Notes: generated by a model not told the origin, from the sequence alone. A stretch of 64,000 nucleotides of DNA from Acinetobacter piscicola (GCF_002233755.1 NZ_KZ268704.1:1-64000), one strand, 5' to 3'. Positions 37,572-48,199 are shown, counted from the stretch's first letter. Numbers and translations are program-made.

Positions 37572-39035
37572 CTATAATATTTTAAAAGCACCAGGCTCAG
37601 GTATAGACTCATGATGTGTCGTAACGATTGGTTTACCCGCATAGTAGCTTTTAATTCCTCTGATCCAATCACGTGCTCTGAGGTTCAATTTAAAATTATC
37701 ATCCATTGAACGACCACGTGTAATCAAGATTCCTAAATCAGCACCTTCATAACGGAAATCACCCGGCCCTGTAATACGTAAGAAAAATGCTTCTTGCTCT
37801 GTATCAATGGCCTTACGGTTATAATCAAAACGCTGATAAGACACACTACCGTCCTGCGCCATTCGATATATACCTGTAGGCGGTGCGTGCGTAACTTGAT
37901 CTACTTTATTTTCAGTAAATTTAATGACGACCTGAGACCATGAATCAATAAAATGTGGTTGAGCCCAACGCTCATTTATTTCTTTCACATTTAAATCAAA
38001 TGGTACACCTGAAAATTCAAGTAAGTGGAACAAAAACAAAGGTGCATCTGCATAAGCAAATGCAGCATGATTGGTCATCGGGCTTGCACCACAAATACGA
38101 GGATTTAATTCACCCAAATAAACTTCATCTGTATCAATATCAATGAGAAAATCTAGGTCAAAATAGCCACGATAGCCTTCATTGAGTAATTGATTACCAA
38201 ACTTTTCTGCCATCTCCCGCGCTTTAGCCCGAACACTTTCAGAAAATGCTCCCGGAAAAATTTCATTCCCGCACCAGCCGCCTTTATAAGGTGTCAACTC
38301 CGTTGCACCTACAACTTCAGTCAGTAATGGTCCAACGAGTGTTCCAGATTGCGTAGCACAAGCTTCCAATGTCGCACCACGGCAATTGATGCGCTTCATG
38401 ACTTTGACTTCTGGGTCTTTAATAATATCGTCTTTATGCTTATTAAATTCCTCTTCATTGGAAATAAAAAATGTCGTATGCCCTGAATCACCAAATGCAG
38501 TCTGCACAACTAAATCATGACCTAAGCCATGTTCAGCAGCAAGTTGTTGTAAATGTTCATAACTATCTACTTTAACCAATGCATTTGGAACTGAATAGAC
38601 TCCTGCTTTATTACCAATACGCACGGTTTCCATTTTATTGTCACAACGTTGTCTTAAAGCTGCTGGTGGAAACCATATATCTAAACCAATTTCCTTAGCG
38701 AGTTCTTCGGTTTTCTCATCAAACATTAAGAAAGTTGCAACAGGGTTTCCGCCTCTACGTTCAATCAAATCGATAACATCTTTATGTTGTAATAAATAGT
38801 TATTAATATCTTCTATCGATTCAAACTCTTCATGTGGCGACTCCTGCGGAACAAATACATTGGGATGACGTCCATCAAAGCAGTCAATATAATTAATATA
38901 TCGAAAACGGTTTACCCAACGATCCATACCTAACAAATTAAAATTTGTTGCACTGATAAAATAAATAGGTCGTTCATTACGATGAAACATCAGTAACATA
39001 TCTGAAATACTGGTGACTTTATTACTATTATTCAT
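37572..39035 (-). CDS. ATP-grasp domain ligase (biotin carboxylase-like fold)
   Basis: 487 residues from the ATG at 39035 with AAGGAA upstream; the frame extends 33 residues further but without family support. Central ATP-grasp fold: VQTAFGDSGHTTFF (phosphate-binding loop), FDLDFLID and GELNPRICGAS (metal-binding Asp/Glu-Asn-Arg). Similar proteins are often labelled biotin carboxylase, but there is no BCCP partner here, so a carboxylate-amine ligase is more likely. Sits between a decarboxylase-like enzyme and the C45 acyltransferase, suggesting formation of an amide from an amine product. Confidence 0.8.
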   Translation of the reverse strand: MNNSNKVTSISDMLLMFHRNERPIYFISATNFNLLGMDRWVNRFRYINYIDCFDGRHPNVFVPQESPHEEFESIEDINNYLLQHKDVIDLIERRGGNPVATFLMFDEKTEELAKEIGLDIWFPPAALRQRCDNKMETVRIGNKAGVYSVPNALVKVDSYEHLQQLAAEHGLGHDLVVQTAFGDSGHTTFFISNEEEFNKHKDDIIKDPEVKVMKRINCRGATLEACATQSGTLVGPLLTEVVGATELTPYKGGWCGNEIFPGAFSESVRAKAREMAEKFGNQLLNEGYRGYFDLDFLIDIDTDEVYLGELNPRICGASPMTNHAAFAYADAPLFLFHLLEFSGVPFDLNVKEINERWAQPHFIDSWSQVVIKFTENKVDQVTHAPPTGIYRMAQDGSVSYQRFDYNRKAIDTEQEAFFLRITGPGDFRYEGADLGILITRGRSMDDNFKLNLRARDWIRGIKSYYAGKPIVTTHHESIPEPGAFKIL

Positions 39036-39161
39036 ACTTTTTTCCTTAATAATTTCATGTCCTTTTTGAGGATAAATACGGTGTAAAAACTGTCGCAACA
39101 ATGCCATCACTAAAAATGAATATCGGTTATTCATGCGATCGGATTCCTCTACAACACAACC

Positions 39162-41966
39162 TTATCCTGCTCGTAAACTATTGGTGAGTAGTCGTCCATT
39201 TGTACCTAGGACTAATCCCTGTTCAGCTTCATCCAAAACTGACTGTTTAAAAATACGGAACCCCAGTTCAGGACGGAAACCATGGATTTCCTTAACATCT
39301 AAAGCCTCCATAAATTTTAATATTTCCATGCTGATAATCTGACCTGGCACCAAAATTGGGAAACCTGGCGGATAAGGGATTACAAATAAAGCCGACACTA
39401 ACTCTCGTCCAGTTGTAATTGCTTTGGCAGCTTCACTCATGTCTATATATTCACAACTTTCATCTTCATACGATAAAAAGAATGCACGGCGTACATTTCC
39501 ATCACGTGTAAATGTTTCACCATCAGTATTTTGACTTTGTCCTCTAAAGGCTTTATGGAATGCAGAAAAATCGGGTAATGGTGGCTGTTCTTCCGTTAAT
39601 GAACGAACCTTTTTTTCATGAATCTTTCGCTCTATTGAACTCATATCTGCAATATGCATTTCCACACTACGTGCAATTTTGATAAGTACTTCTATAAGAT
39701 ATGCAATAGCTGAACGTGTTGTTCCAATATTGGTAATAAATAAAACTGTATTACGTGATGTTTTATTGATTTGGATACCATATTTATCCATCAACTCTTT
39801 GTTTTTAAAGGTATCACCATCCATACCTATCTGACCGATCATTAAGGTGGCACGTGTTGGATCCATCACAAATTCATCGGTATTCCATGCTCTTTCTAAA
39901 TTTGTCCAGCCATTTCCTTCGTCAAAATAACTGTTAATACCTGATTCACGATACTCTGCTGGAATGAGATCACCAACTCTCAAAAAATAAAAATGTTTTT
40001 TGAGTAATGGATGATTCCTCACTTGTTCACGTAAGCTCATTGCCAATTCAAGTTGGCGTTGAACCAATTCATAGCCTTCAAGTTCAAACTGTCTACGCCC
40101 AACATCTAAGGTCGCTAAAATCTGATAGTTTGCAGAAGTAGAGGTATGTGTCATATAAGCTTCTAGAAAAGCTTCCTCACTTTTCTCTTTAAAATCCTGA
40201 TCCCAAATATGAATCATTGAACCTTGGCGAAGTGCCGTTAAAGTTTTGTGAGTTGAATGTGTTGCATAAACGCGAACCCGTGCCAATGCTGGATTTGGCA
40301 TTAATCGCGTTTCCAATAGCTGTTGGGTATTATCCCAGTCGATCGTTTCATTCCATTCCGCATAGCTTTGCGCATAAGCAGGATCTTTAAAACGCTCTGT
40401 CAGCCTTGCCGCGTTTGCCATTGCTGTCCGTTGGCGATAAATTGGATGGCAGCCTGCAAAAGCAAACCATGCTTCATCCCATAAGAATACAAGGTCTGGT
40501 TTGATGGCTAAACATTCCATCATGACGCGTTCTACATCATAAACTACGCCATCAAAAGTACAGTTCGTAAGCAATACCAACTTGACTCGATGGAGTGTTC
40601 CTGCGCGTTTAAAGTTTAATAATGTTTCTTTGATATGCGCAATGGATACAGCACCATACATTGAATATTCATTCAGTGGATAAGAATCTAAATAAGCAAC
40701 CTGTGCGCCCGTTAATACCAAACCATAGTGATGCGATTTATGACAATTACGATCGACCAGTACAATATCGCCTTCATGTACTAAAGACTGAACAACAATT
40801 TTGTTACAGGTAGATGTGCCGTTTGTTGCAAAATACGTTCTACGTGCGCCAAATGCACGTGCTGCATATTCCAAAGCCACTTTCAATGGACCAACAGGAT
40901 CAAGTAAAGAATCTAATCCTCCTGATGTGGCTGAAGTTTCAGCCATGAACAAATTCATCCCATAAAATTGGGCTAGATCACCAATCCAATTACTATTCAG
41001 AATGGCTTTCCCTCTGGCTAATGGTAATGCATGAAAAGTGCCAGTCGGTTGTTTTGCATAATCTCGTAAAGCATAAAAGAACGGTGTGCGATGACGCTCA
41101 CCCACACCTTTCATAATGGCACTATACAATTCAATGTGGTCTTCTTCACCGAAGAAAATCCGCTTAAAGATTTCACCACCTACACAAGCAGCGATGTCTT
41201 CGACACCTACATCAGTCACAAGATACAAATCAAGCTCAGGCCGAATTTTTGAAATTTGTCGACCCAGTAATGGCCCTCGTTCCAGTTCAGGCATCGCTTC
41301 AATATTGGTATCTATTCCCGTTAAGAAACGCTCTAATAATTCGATATGATTGACTGAACGAAATGGGAAACCATGTCGAATTACGACTGCCTGTAAATTA
41401 AAATTGACCAATGTTGCAATTAACGCATCTTCAAAGCTCGGTACGACGACAATGTCAAAGATAAAATTATCATCGACACTGCGTTTACTCTGCACTCGGC
41501 GGCGTAAAGCATCTTCTTCGCCTACTGACATTTCATCGACAATAAGGACTTCGAAATAAGGTCTTGATAATCGTGCTTGCTGCTCACTATCCGTCTCAAT
41601 TTGAGAAGGAAGCTCTCGATCACTATCCAACACATTACTATCATGTCGGTACGTACTGGCAGTTAATGCTCGATGGATACGGCGGGCGATTTGATAGGCT
41701 GAAGCAAACTCTTCACGCTCAATATATTGACATAAATCAGCAAATACACGTTTACCAGGAAAAGCCCAATAACTTTCTATTGGCGTTAAAAAATGGATTG
41801 TTTGTTGAACACGTTTTAAAATTGATGCCCGTTCAGGTGCATTCAGCGCTAAATTACTCAAATACCGAGTATCATCAACCAGATTAATCCAGCCATCTGA
41901 ACGAATTTCCCATACACTGCGGTGATGGCCTAAAGAAGTATTATGTTTTTGTTCTTGATGATTCAT
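39162..41966 (-). CDS. Orn/Lys/Arg decarboxylase-family PLP enzyme
   Basis: 934 residues, longer than the roughly 715-760 of inducible Lys/Orn/Arg decarboxylases. After a long N-terminal part with a receiver-like wing domain (about 135-235), the fold-type I core has FATNGTSTCNKI, FLWDEAWFAF with the PLP-pyridine aspartate, and the Schiff-base lysine K574 in STHKTLTALRQGS. The C-terminal PPGFPILVPGQ segment is typical. Substrate cannot be fixed from sequence; no antiporter gene, as found in acid-resistance systems, is next to it. Context with nitrilase, ATP-grasp and C45 genes suggests a biosynthetic or catabolic amine pathway. Confidence 0.88.
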   Translation of the reverse strand: MNHQEQKHNTSLGHHRSVWEIRSDGWINLVDDTRYLSNLALNAPERASILKRVQQTIHFLTPIESYWAFPGKRVFADLCQYIEREEFASAYQIARRIHRALTASTYRHDSNVLDSDRELPSQIETDSEQQARLSRPYFEVLIVDEMSVGEEDALRRRVQSKRSVDDNFIFDIVVVPSFEDALIATLVNFNLQAVVIRHGFPFRSVNHIELLERFLTGIDTNIEAMPELERGPLLGRQISKIRPELDLYLVTDVGVEDIAACVGGEIFKRIFFGEEDHIELYSAIMKGVGERHRTPFFYALRDYAKQPTGTFHALPLARGKAILNSNWIGDLAQFYGMNLFMAETSATSGGLDSLLDPVGPLKVALEYAARAFGARRTYFATNGTSTCNKIVVQSLVHEGDIVLVDRNCHKSHHYGLVLTGAQVAYLDSYPLNEYSMYGAVSIAHIKETLLNFKRAGTLHRVKLVLLTNCTFDGVVYDVERVMMECLAIKPDLVFLWDEAWFAFAGCHPIYRQRTAMANAARLTERFKDPAYAQSYAEWNETIDWDNTQQLLETRLMPNPALARVRVYATHSTHKTLTALRQGSMIHIWDQDFKEKSEEAFLEAYMTHTSTSANYQILATLDVGRRQFELEGYELVQRQLELAMSLREQVRNHPLLKKHFYFLRVGDLIPAEYRESGINSYFDEGNGWTNLERAWNTDEFVMDPTRATLMIGQIGMDGDTFKNKELMDKYGIQINKTSRNTVLFITNIGTTRSAIAYLIEVLIKIARSVEMHIADMSSIERKIHEKKVRSLTEEQPPLPDFSAFHKAFRGQSQNTDGETFTRDGNVRRAFFLSYEDESCEYIDMSEAAKAITTGRELVSALFVIPYPPGFPILVPGQIISMEILKFMEALDVKEIHGFRPELGFRIFKQSVLDEAEQGLVLGTNGRLLTNSLRAG

Positions 41967-42016
41967 ATATTGGCATCCTATATTTTACTTCCATTGCCCT
42001 GCTTTCTATCTGAAAT

Positions 42017-42886
42017 TTAACTTTCAGGTTTTGCCAATGTTCCTAATGTATCTAGATAGGTAAAAGCAGGATTACCTTTTTCATAAACCGTAAAATCACA
42101 GTCTCGATCTCTAAAACTTTTTAATGGCTGTCCTAATGTCCTTAAACCGCGTCTACGTTCTCTCCTTACACGCTCTAAATCCACTTCAATTGGGATAATT
42201 TCTGGACCAGAACCAGACTGATGCAAGACATATCCTGATGGATCAACGACTATAGATTGACCTACACCACCATCTCCAACACCATTAATATCAATAAAAT
42301 ACACCTGATTTTGTACCGCAGATGCTCGTGCAATGGCTAACTCAACATCACGATCAATACTGTCTGTCATGGTCGGGTGTAAAATAACTTCAGCGCCCAT
42401 CGCCGCTAATGTCCGTGTTGTCTCTGGGAACCACATGTCATAGCAAATAGACACACCAAAACGCCCAACCTCAGGTACATCGAAAACACAAAATTCAGTT
42501 CCACCTTCTACGTTTTTTTCATAAGGACGAAATGGAAACAGCTTACGATAACGCGTTACGATCTCTCCATTCGGGTCAATGACCGACAGTGTGTTATAAA
42601 CGATCGAGCCTTTTTCCTCGTCATCCACACGTTCGAACATAGAGCCTGTAATAAGCCAAAGGCCTGTTTCATTTGCAAGATCAGCAAGTTGAGCTTCGGT
42701 TTGACTAGGTAAAGCTTCGGCGGTACTGTGTTTTGGACCTAAAGGAGCCAATTCAGAAAACATCACCATTTTGACCCATGGATAACGCATACGGATATAG
42801 CGCATGTAATTACCCATTTGCTCAACATTGCTTGAAAACGCAGAAATCTGCATCTGAACACCAGCGATACCAAAATTGCTTAACAT
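42017..42886 (-). CDS. Carbon-nitrogen hydrolase (nitrilase superfamily)
   Basis: 289 residues with the Glu-Lys-Cys triad: E45 (FSELAPLG), K115 (YRKLFPF) and C148 (SICYDMWFPE). This superfamily hydrolyses amides such as N-carbamoylputrescine or omega-amides. An AGAGG site precedes the ATG. First gene of the operon that continues with the decarboxylase-like, ATP-grasp and C45 genes (spacing 50, 126 and 9 nt). An amidase acting on an acylated or carbamoylated amine is the fitting inference. Confidence 0.88.
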   Translation of the reverse strand: MLSNFGIAGVQMQISAFSSNVEQMGNYMRYIRMRYPWVKMVMFSELAPLGPKHSTAEALPSQTEAQLADLANETGLWLITGSMFERVDDEEKGSIVYNTLSVIDPNGEIVTRYRKLFPFRPYEKNVEGGTEFCVFDVPEVGRFGVSICYDMWFPETTRTLAAMGAEVILHPTMTDSIDRDVELAIARASAVQNQVYFIDINGVGDGGVGQSIVVDPSGYVLHQSGSGPEIIPIEVDLERVRRERRRGLRTLGQPLKSFRDRDCDFTVYEKGNPAFTYLDTLGTLAKPES

Positions 42887-43429
42887 GGAATCCTCTTGAC
42901 ATGTTTTAGAAAACCAATCTATTCAATTATTTAGATTAATTAAAATTTTTTATAAAAATAAGATCTATTCTTTCCATGTAAAATAAATAGTTTTATTTTA
43001 AGTACTTAAAGAAATATTTAGGATTATAAAAAATATCTTCACAATAATTTGCAGTTTAAACAAACCATATCATTGATTTTTAATACTATTTTATAAATCC
43101 TTAATCTTACTTTTATAAAGTTCTTAGTCTTAATGTGTGCTTTCATACAAATGCAAACAAGAACCAATTTATTGAAATATTAGAGAGCCAATTCATGTGA
43201 TTTAGATTAATAAATGGTTCACCTTTAAAAACCGCATATTTCTCAGATAATTCTCAGTAAAGTGAGATGTATCACACTTTATGTTTTAACCTATCGCGAT
43301 GTAAAAATCTTCATTTAATTTTTATTTTTAAAGAAAAATAACTTAAATTTTCTACCAACAATTTACAAACTTAAAAACAAAAAAGCTGATCATGAAAAAC
43401 ATGATCAGCTCGTAACAATACGATTTAAA
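42887..43429. other. Intergenic region between nitrilase operon and gabD
   Basis: 543 bp AT-rich. Holds the promoter side of the nitrilase operon and the gabD terminator (43372-43410). No gene seen. Confidence 0.55.
43372..43410 (-). terminator. Terminator after gabTD
   Basis: AGCTGATCATG / CATGATCAGCT, perfect 11-bp stem with an A5 loop on the plus strand. On the minus strand it is followed by TTTTTTGTTTTTAAG, 20 nt after the gabD stop. Confidence 0.93.
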
Positions 43430-44881
43430 TTATTCAGACAAATCGACGCAAAGGTATTTTATTTCAAGATATTCTTCTATACCAAATTTTGAACCTTCAC
43501 GCCCTAAGCCTGATTGTTTTATGCCACCAAACGGCGCAACTTCATTGGAAATAGCCCCTGTATTAATACCAACCATGCCATACTCGAGTTGCTCTCCAAC
43601 ACGCCACTGGCGAGCAGTACTACGAGTAAACAGATAAGCAGCTAAACCAAACTCGGTATCATTGGCCATTGCGACTGCTTCTTCTTCAGTTTTAAAGCGA
43701 AATAAAGCAGCAAGTGGGCCAAATGTTTCTTCTTTAGCAACCTTCATTTCCTGCGTCACATCACTCAGTACAGTAGGCTGAAAGAATGTTCCACCTAAAG
43801 CTGAACGTTGTCCACCTATACGTATAGTTGCCCCTTTCGACACAGCATCATCGATATGCGACTGTACTTTGTCCACAGCATTTTGATCAATCAAAGGTCC
43901 TTGAGTCGTATCAGCTTGACGACCATCACCTACTTTTAATTTCGCAACAGCATTGACCAAACGTTCAGTCAGCGCATCATAAATACCATCTTGAACATAA
44001 ATGCGATTCGCACATACACAGGTCTGACCACTATTACGGTATTTGCTTGCCATAATGCCTTGCACAGCTTGATCAAGATTAGCGTCATCAAAAATCAATA
44101 CTGGCGCATTTCCACCTAACTCCAGTGATAATTTTTTAATGTTCGATGCGGATTGACGCACCAAAACACGACCAATTTCAGTCGAACCTGTAAAGCTTAA
44201 TTTACGTACAATATCGCTGTTACAGAAGATTTCACCAATTTCTGCGGCTTGACCACTCATCGTAATCAAAACATCTTTCGGTAAACCTGCTCTTAAAGCC
44301 AATACTTCCAATGCATAAGCAGTTAAAGGTGTTTGTGCAGCGGGTTTGACTAACATTGAGCAACCCACTGCAATCGCAGGAGCCGCTTTCCGTGTAATCA
44401 TAGCCGCAGGAAAGTTCCATGGTGTAATTGCAGCTGTAACACCTATGGGCTGTTTAAGCACCAATAAACGTTGCTGAGCTTGCGTTTGAGTCAAAATATC
44501 GCCATCAACACGACGTGCTTGTTCCGCAAACCAACGAATAAATGAGGCTGCGTAAGCAATTTCTCCACGCGCTTCGACCAGAGACTTACCTTGCTCTGCA
44601 GTTAAAATGTGCGCCAAGCCATCTTGCTGTTCAAGGATCAACTTATACCAAACCAATAACACATCAGCACGAACTAAAGCTGTTTGCTTTTTCCAAAGCT
44701 GTTGCGCTTTTTCAGAACGGTCAATTGCTGCATTGATTGCAATCGCATCATGCTTTTTAACCCATGCTAAGACTTCATCCGTAGAAGCATCATTGACCTG
44801 AATATAATCTTTCGGTGAAGAAGGTGCTTCAAAACTAATGTCAGGATGTTGCAATAAATACTGTAAATCGTCCAGTATCAT
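43430..44881 (-). CDS. gabD: Succinate-semialdehyde dehydrogenase (NADP+)
   Basis: Oxidises succinate semialdehyde to succinate in GABA breakdown. 483 residues, aldehyde dehydrogenase fold with SLELGGNAPVLIF (general base Glu), catalytic C288 in NSGQTCVCANR, and the GLGREGSKFGIEEYLEIKYLC end typical of GabD. Its ATG overlaps the gabT stop by 4 nt (ATGA), so the pair is co-translated. Controlled presumably by the divergent GabR-type regulator. Confidence 0.95.
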   Translation of the reverse strand: MILDDLQYLLQHPDISFEAPSSPKDYIQVNDASTDEVLAWVKKHDAIAINAAIDRSEKAQQLWKKQTALVRADVLLVWYKLILEQQDGLAHILTAEQGKSLVEARGEIAYAASFIRWFAEQARRVDGDILTQTQAQQRLLVLKQPIGVTAAITPWNFPAAMITRKAAPAIAVGCSMLVKPAAQTPLTAYALEVLALRAGLPKDVLITMSGQAAEIGEIFCNSDIVRKLSFTGSTEIGRVLVRQSASNIKKLSLELGGNAPVLIFDDANLDQAVQGIMASKYRNSGQTCVCANRIYVQDGIYDALTERLVNAVAKLKVGDGRQADTTQGPLIDQNAVDKVQSHIDDAVSKGATIRIGGQRSALGGTFFQPTVLSDVTQEMKVAKEETFGPLAALFRFKTEEEAVAMANDTEFGLAAYLFTRSTARQWRVGEQLEYGMVGINTGAISNEVAPFGGIKQSGLGREGSKFGIEEYLEIKYLCVDLSE

Positions 44882-46170
44882 GCTGATTTCTCCATCACAG
44901 TTGCTTTAGAAACACCAAGTGCAGCAAAACTATCTTTTAAAATATTCAGCCCTTGATCAAACTGTTCCATAGGAATTGTTAATGGATATAAGAAACGTAT
45001 CACGTTACCATTTTTACCACAGGTTAAAAGCAACAGGCCTTTATCCATCGCATAGTTTTGTATTATTTTAGCTTGCTCTGCTGTTTGCAATTCAACTGCA
45101 ACCATAGACCCAAGCGCACGTATCTCTGTGATAACTTTACTACTATTCTGTTGAATAGAATTCAGTGTAGTCACAAGTTTTGTCCCGAGCTCATTTGCAC
45201 GATCACACAGATTTTCTTCATCAATAACATCTATCACGGCATGTGCTGCTGCAATAGAAATAGGACTTCCTGCATATGTTCCCCCTAAACCACCAGGGTT
45301 AGGTGCATCCATGACTTCTGCACGACCAACCACACCAGAAATTGGGAATCCACCACCCATACTTTTTGCCATTGTCATTAAATCAACATTTGTTTCAAAG
45401 TGATTCATAGCAAAAAATTCACCTGTACGGGCAAAACCAGACTGAACCTCATCGGCTATTAATAAAATACCATGCTGATCACATAACGCTCTTAAACGCT
45501 TTAAAAATTCAGCAGGGACAATATGAAAGCCACCTTCACCCTGAACAGGCTCAAGTACAATAGCGGCTACATCATGAGGTGCGATATCTTCATGGAAAAT
45601 ATTTTCAACACTTTCAATAGCAGCATCCACGCTAATACCTTGCGTAGGTACTGGGTAACGCGCATGAAATACTCCAGCTGGCATGACACCAAAATCACGT
45701 TTATACGGTGCAACTTTACCTGTCATTGCCATCGTCATAAATGAACGACCATGAAAGCCATTTCCAAAAGTAATAACACCTTGGCGACCTGTATATGAAC
45801 GAGCAATTTTCACAGCATTTTCAACAGCTTCAGCGCCTGTTGAAAAGAAAGCAGACTTTGCAGGTTTTACAATTGGAGCTCTGTCATTAATTCGTTCAGC
45901 TAATGCCACATAGCTTTCATAAGGTGTAATTTGATATGCCGTATGTGTAAATTTATTTAATTGTTCAGTCACAGCAGCAATCACTTTCGGATGGCGATGC
46001 CCAGTATTTAATACGGCAATTCCTCCAGCAAAATCAATATATTGATTACCTTGCATATCCCAAATCGTTGCATTTTCTGCTTTCTCCGCATACCACTGAC
46101 ACATCACACCGACACCACGTGGGGTTGCTTGCTGTTTGCGCGTATTCAGTGCAGAATGTTTAGCATTCAT
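44878..46170 (-). CDS. gabT: 4-aminobutyrate aminotransferase
   Basis: Transfers the amino group of GABA to 2-oxoglutarate. 430 residues, class III aminotransferase: STGAEAVENAVKIAR phosphate site, FHGRS, LIADEVQSGFARTG with the PLP aspartate, and K269 in MAKSMGGGFPISG. A GAGAGAAT site precedes the ATG. In an operon with gabD and divergent from a GabR-like gene. It may also act on 5-aminovalerate. Confidence 0.94.
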   Translation of the reverse strand: MNAKHSALNTRKQQATPRGVGVMCQWYAEKAENATIWDMQGNQYIDFAGGIAVLNTGHRHPKVIAAVTEQLNKFTHTAYQITPYESYVALAERINDRAPIVKPAKSAFFSTGAEAVENAVKIARSYTGRQGVITFGNGFHGRSFMTMAMTGKVAPYKRDFGVMPAGVFHARYPVPTQGISVDAAIESVENIFHEDIAPHDVAAIVLEPVQGEGGFHIVPAEFLKRLRALCDQHGILLIADEVQSGFARTGEFFAMNHFETNVDLMTMAKSMGGGFPISGVVGRAEVMDAPNPGGLGGTYAGSPISIAAAHAVIDVIDEENLCDRANELGTKLVTTLNSIQQNSSKVITEIRALGSMVAVELQTAEQAKIIQNYAMDKGLLLLTCGKNGNVIRFLYPLTIPMEQFDQGLNILKDSFAALGVSKATVMEKSA

Positions 46171-46324
46171 TTGATTCTCTCATATTTATAATCATCAATT
46201 ACAGTGAAAGACCACATCCACATATAATTTTACTGGATCAGCTACAATGACTGAGTATGCTCATAATTTCGCTTGTCTTATCGCAACTGACGAGAGCCAT
46301 TTTTAACCTGCAGGAGAGAGCCAA

Positions 46325-47818
46325 TTGCGTAGTTTACTTGGGGATTATGTATTACAACGTCTGCAGCAGGAAACCGAAGGAAAATTACATCAACGTCTTT
46401 TTCATTGTTTGCGTAGTGCCATTATTGAAGGTGTTATTCAGCCCAAAGTTCGATTACCCGCCTCACGAGATTTAGCTCAAGAAATACATGTTTCACGTAA
46501 TACCGTCTTGACGACCTATGAACAATTGCAGGCTGAAGGCTACTTAGAAGCACGTACAGGACATGGAACATGGGTATCTGAACAACTGCCAGAAACTTTT
46601 TTAAATACACAAATTCATTTAGAAACAACTACACCACATAAAAGCCAAAGTTCTTATACGCTGTCCAAACGTGGCGCTAATTTAATAGAATATGCGGCGG
46701 CATCACCACATCAATGGGGAGCATTTGTCCCTGGTGCACCTGATGTGACTGAATTCCCTCATCATATTTTTAGTCGAATCCAAACAAAATTAAGCCGTGA
46801 ACCAGATATCGATTGTCTTATTTATAGCAATGCTGGCGGTAGCATTGAATTACGCAATGCACTTGCCGAATATTTACGTGTTGCACGTTCAGTACAATGT
46901 GATGCAGATCAAATTATTATTACCGAAGGTATACATCAAGCTATAGATTTGGTTTCCCGAGCGTTAAGTGATATTGGAGATCGCGTATGGATCGAAGATC
47001 CAGCGTACTGGGGAATGCGAAATACTTTGCGAATGAATGGTTTAGATATTCATCCAATGCCTGTCGATGCAAATGGAATTATTCCTGATGCAAATCCCTC
47101 TTCTCCCCCGAAACTTATTTTTGTGACGCCATCACATCAATATCCATTAGGCTCACATTTAAGCTTGGAAAGAAGAAAACAATTACTACATATTGCGCAA
47201 AAACATAATAGTTGGATTGTAGAAGATGACTACGATAGTGAGTTTCGTTTTTCAGGCTTGCCCTATCCATCTTTACAAGGCTTAGAAGCCGATGCACCCG
47301 TACTCTATATGGGGACATTTAGTAAAACAATCTACCCATCTTTACGTATAGGCTATTTAGTTGTGCCTAAACCACTATTTCCACTTCTACGCGTTGTTTC
47401 AGCTGAATTATATCGTGGTGGTCATTTACTTGAACAAAAAGCCTTAGCAGAATTTATTAGTGAAGGACATTATGAGGCTCATATTAGACGTATGCGTCTG
47501 CTTTATGGTAAACGAAGAGACTTTCTAATTGGTCTCATTACACGCTATCTTGGAACTGCATTTATCCATGAATATGATCAAGCAGCAGGCTTACATTTAA
47601 TATTAAAACTTCCAGAATTTTGTAATGACGTTAGCATTGCAAGTACAGCTTTAGAACGAGGAATAAAAGTCCGCCCTCTTTCTCAATACTATATGCATGC
47701 ATCTCTACAAAGAGGATTACTTCTTGGTTTTGCATGTGTTAATGAGAAAGATATGCTCATGGCTTTTGGCGTTTTACTCCAATGTTTAAGAGAAGCAGGA
47801 ATATCAACACTCTCTTAA
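46325..47818 (+). CDS. gabR: MocR/GabR-type PLP-dependent transcriptional regulator
   Basis: 497 residues from a TTG at 46325 with a good GGAGAG site seven to eight bases upstream and no ATG nearby. N-terminal GntR winged HTH (about 20-85: LPASRDLAQEIHVSRNTVLTTYEQL), then a linker and a fold-type I aminotransferase-like domain with the PLP lysine K334 in GTFSKTIYPSLR. GabR homologues activate gabTD when GABA and PLP form an adduct, and repress themselves. Divergent from gabT across 154 bp. Gene name by context and architecture. Confidence 0.87.
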   Translation: MRSLLGDYVLQRLQQETEGKLHQRLFHCLRSAIIEGVIQPKVRLPASRDLAQEIHVSRNTVLTTYEQLQAEGYLEARTGHGTWVSEQLPETFLNTQIHLETTTPHKSQSSYTLSKRGANLIEYAAASPHQWGAFVPGAPDVTEFPHHIFSRIQTKLSREPDIDCLIYSNAGGSIELRNALAEYLRVARSVQCDADQIIITEGIHQAIDLVSRALSDIGDRVWIEDPAYWGMRNTLRMNGLDIHPMPVDANGIIPDANPSSPPKLIFVTPSHQYPLGSHLSLERRKQLLHIAQKHNSWIVEDDYDSEFRFSGLPYPSLQGLEADAPVLYMGTFSKTIYPSLRIGYLVVPKPLFPLLRVVSAELYRGGHLLEQKALAEFISEGHYEAHIRRMRLLYGKRRDFLIGLITRYLGTAFIHEYDQAAGLHLILKLPEFCNDVSIASTALERGIKVRPLSQYYMHASLQRGLLLGFACVNEKDMLMAFGVLLQCLREAGISTLS

Positions 47819-48199
47819 TTGTATAATTTTTCTATTATTTTCAAGTTTAATTCACTTTTAAATAACGGAAAATAAAGCGAACTCCAAATGCTTTTGGTAT
47901 TTTCAATATTGCTAAATTATCTCAAAACTAAAAGACATAAAAAATAGTGAATAATTCGCTCAGATTTGAACTGATCTAACAAAAATAAGGTCAATTGATT
48001 CATCTTTTATAGCAATTTATGTCAAAAGACTTAAATGTTTAAAGTGAGTAATTCCACTTATCTATCACAAAAACAACAATTAAATAATTTGACAGTTGCT
48101 ACACAGCAATATACATATATATTCATACATTCTAAGATAGACATAGTATACTTCGACAGCTCTTTGAGCTTATCCATTTCTAAACGTGTTTTCAGTCGT
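47819..48199. other. Intergenic region upstream of DUF1615 lipoprotein
   Basis: 381 bp. A plausible promoter is TTGACA (48089-48094), 17-bp spacer, TACATA (48112-48117), followed by the hairpin AGCTC-TTT-GAGCT near 48160. No gene; the open frame continuing upstream of 48200 is not used because it precedes the signal peptide. Confidence 0.5.
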
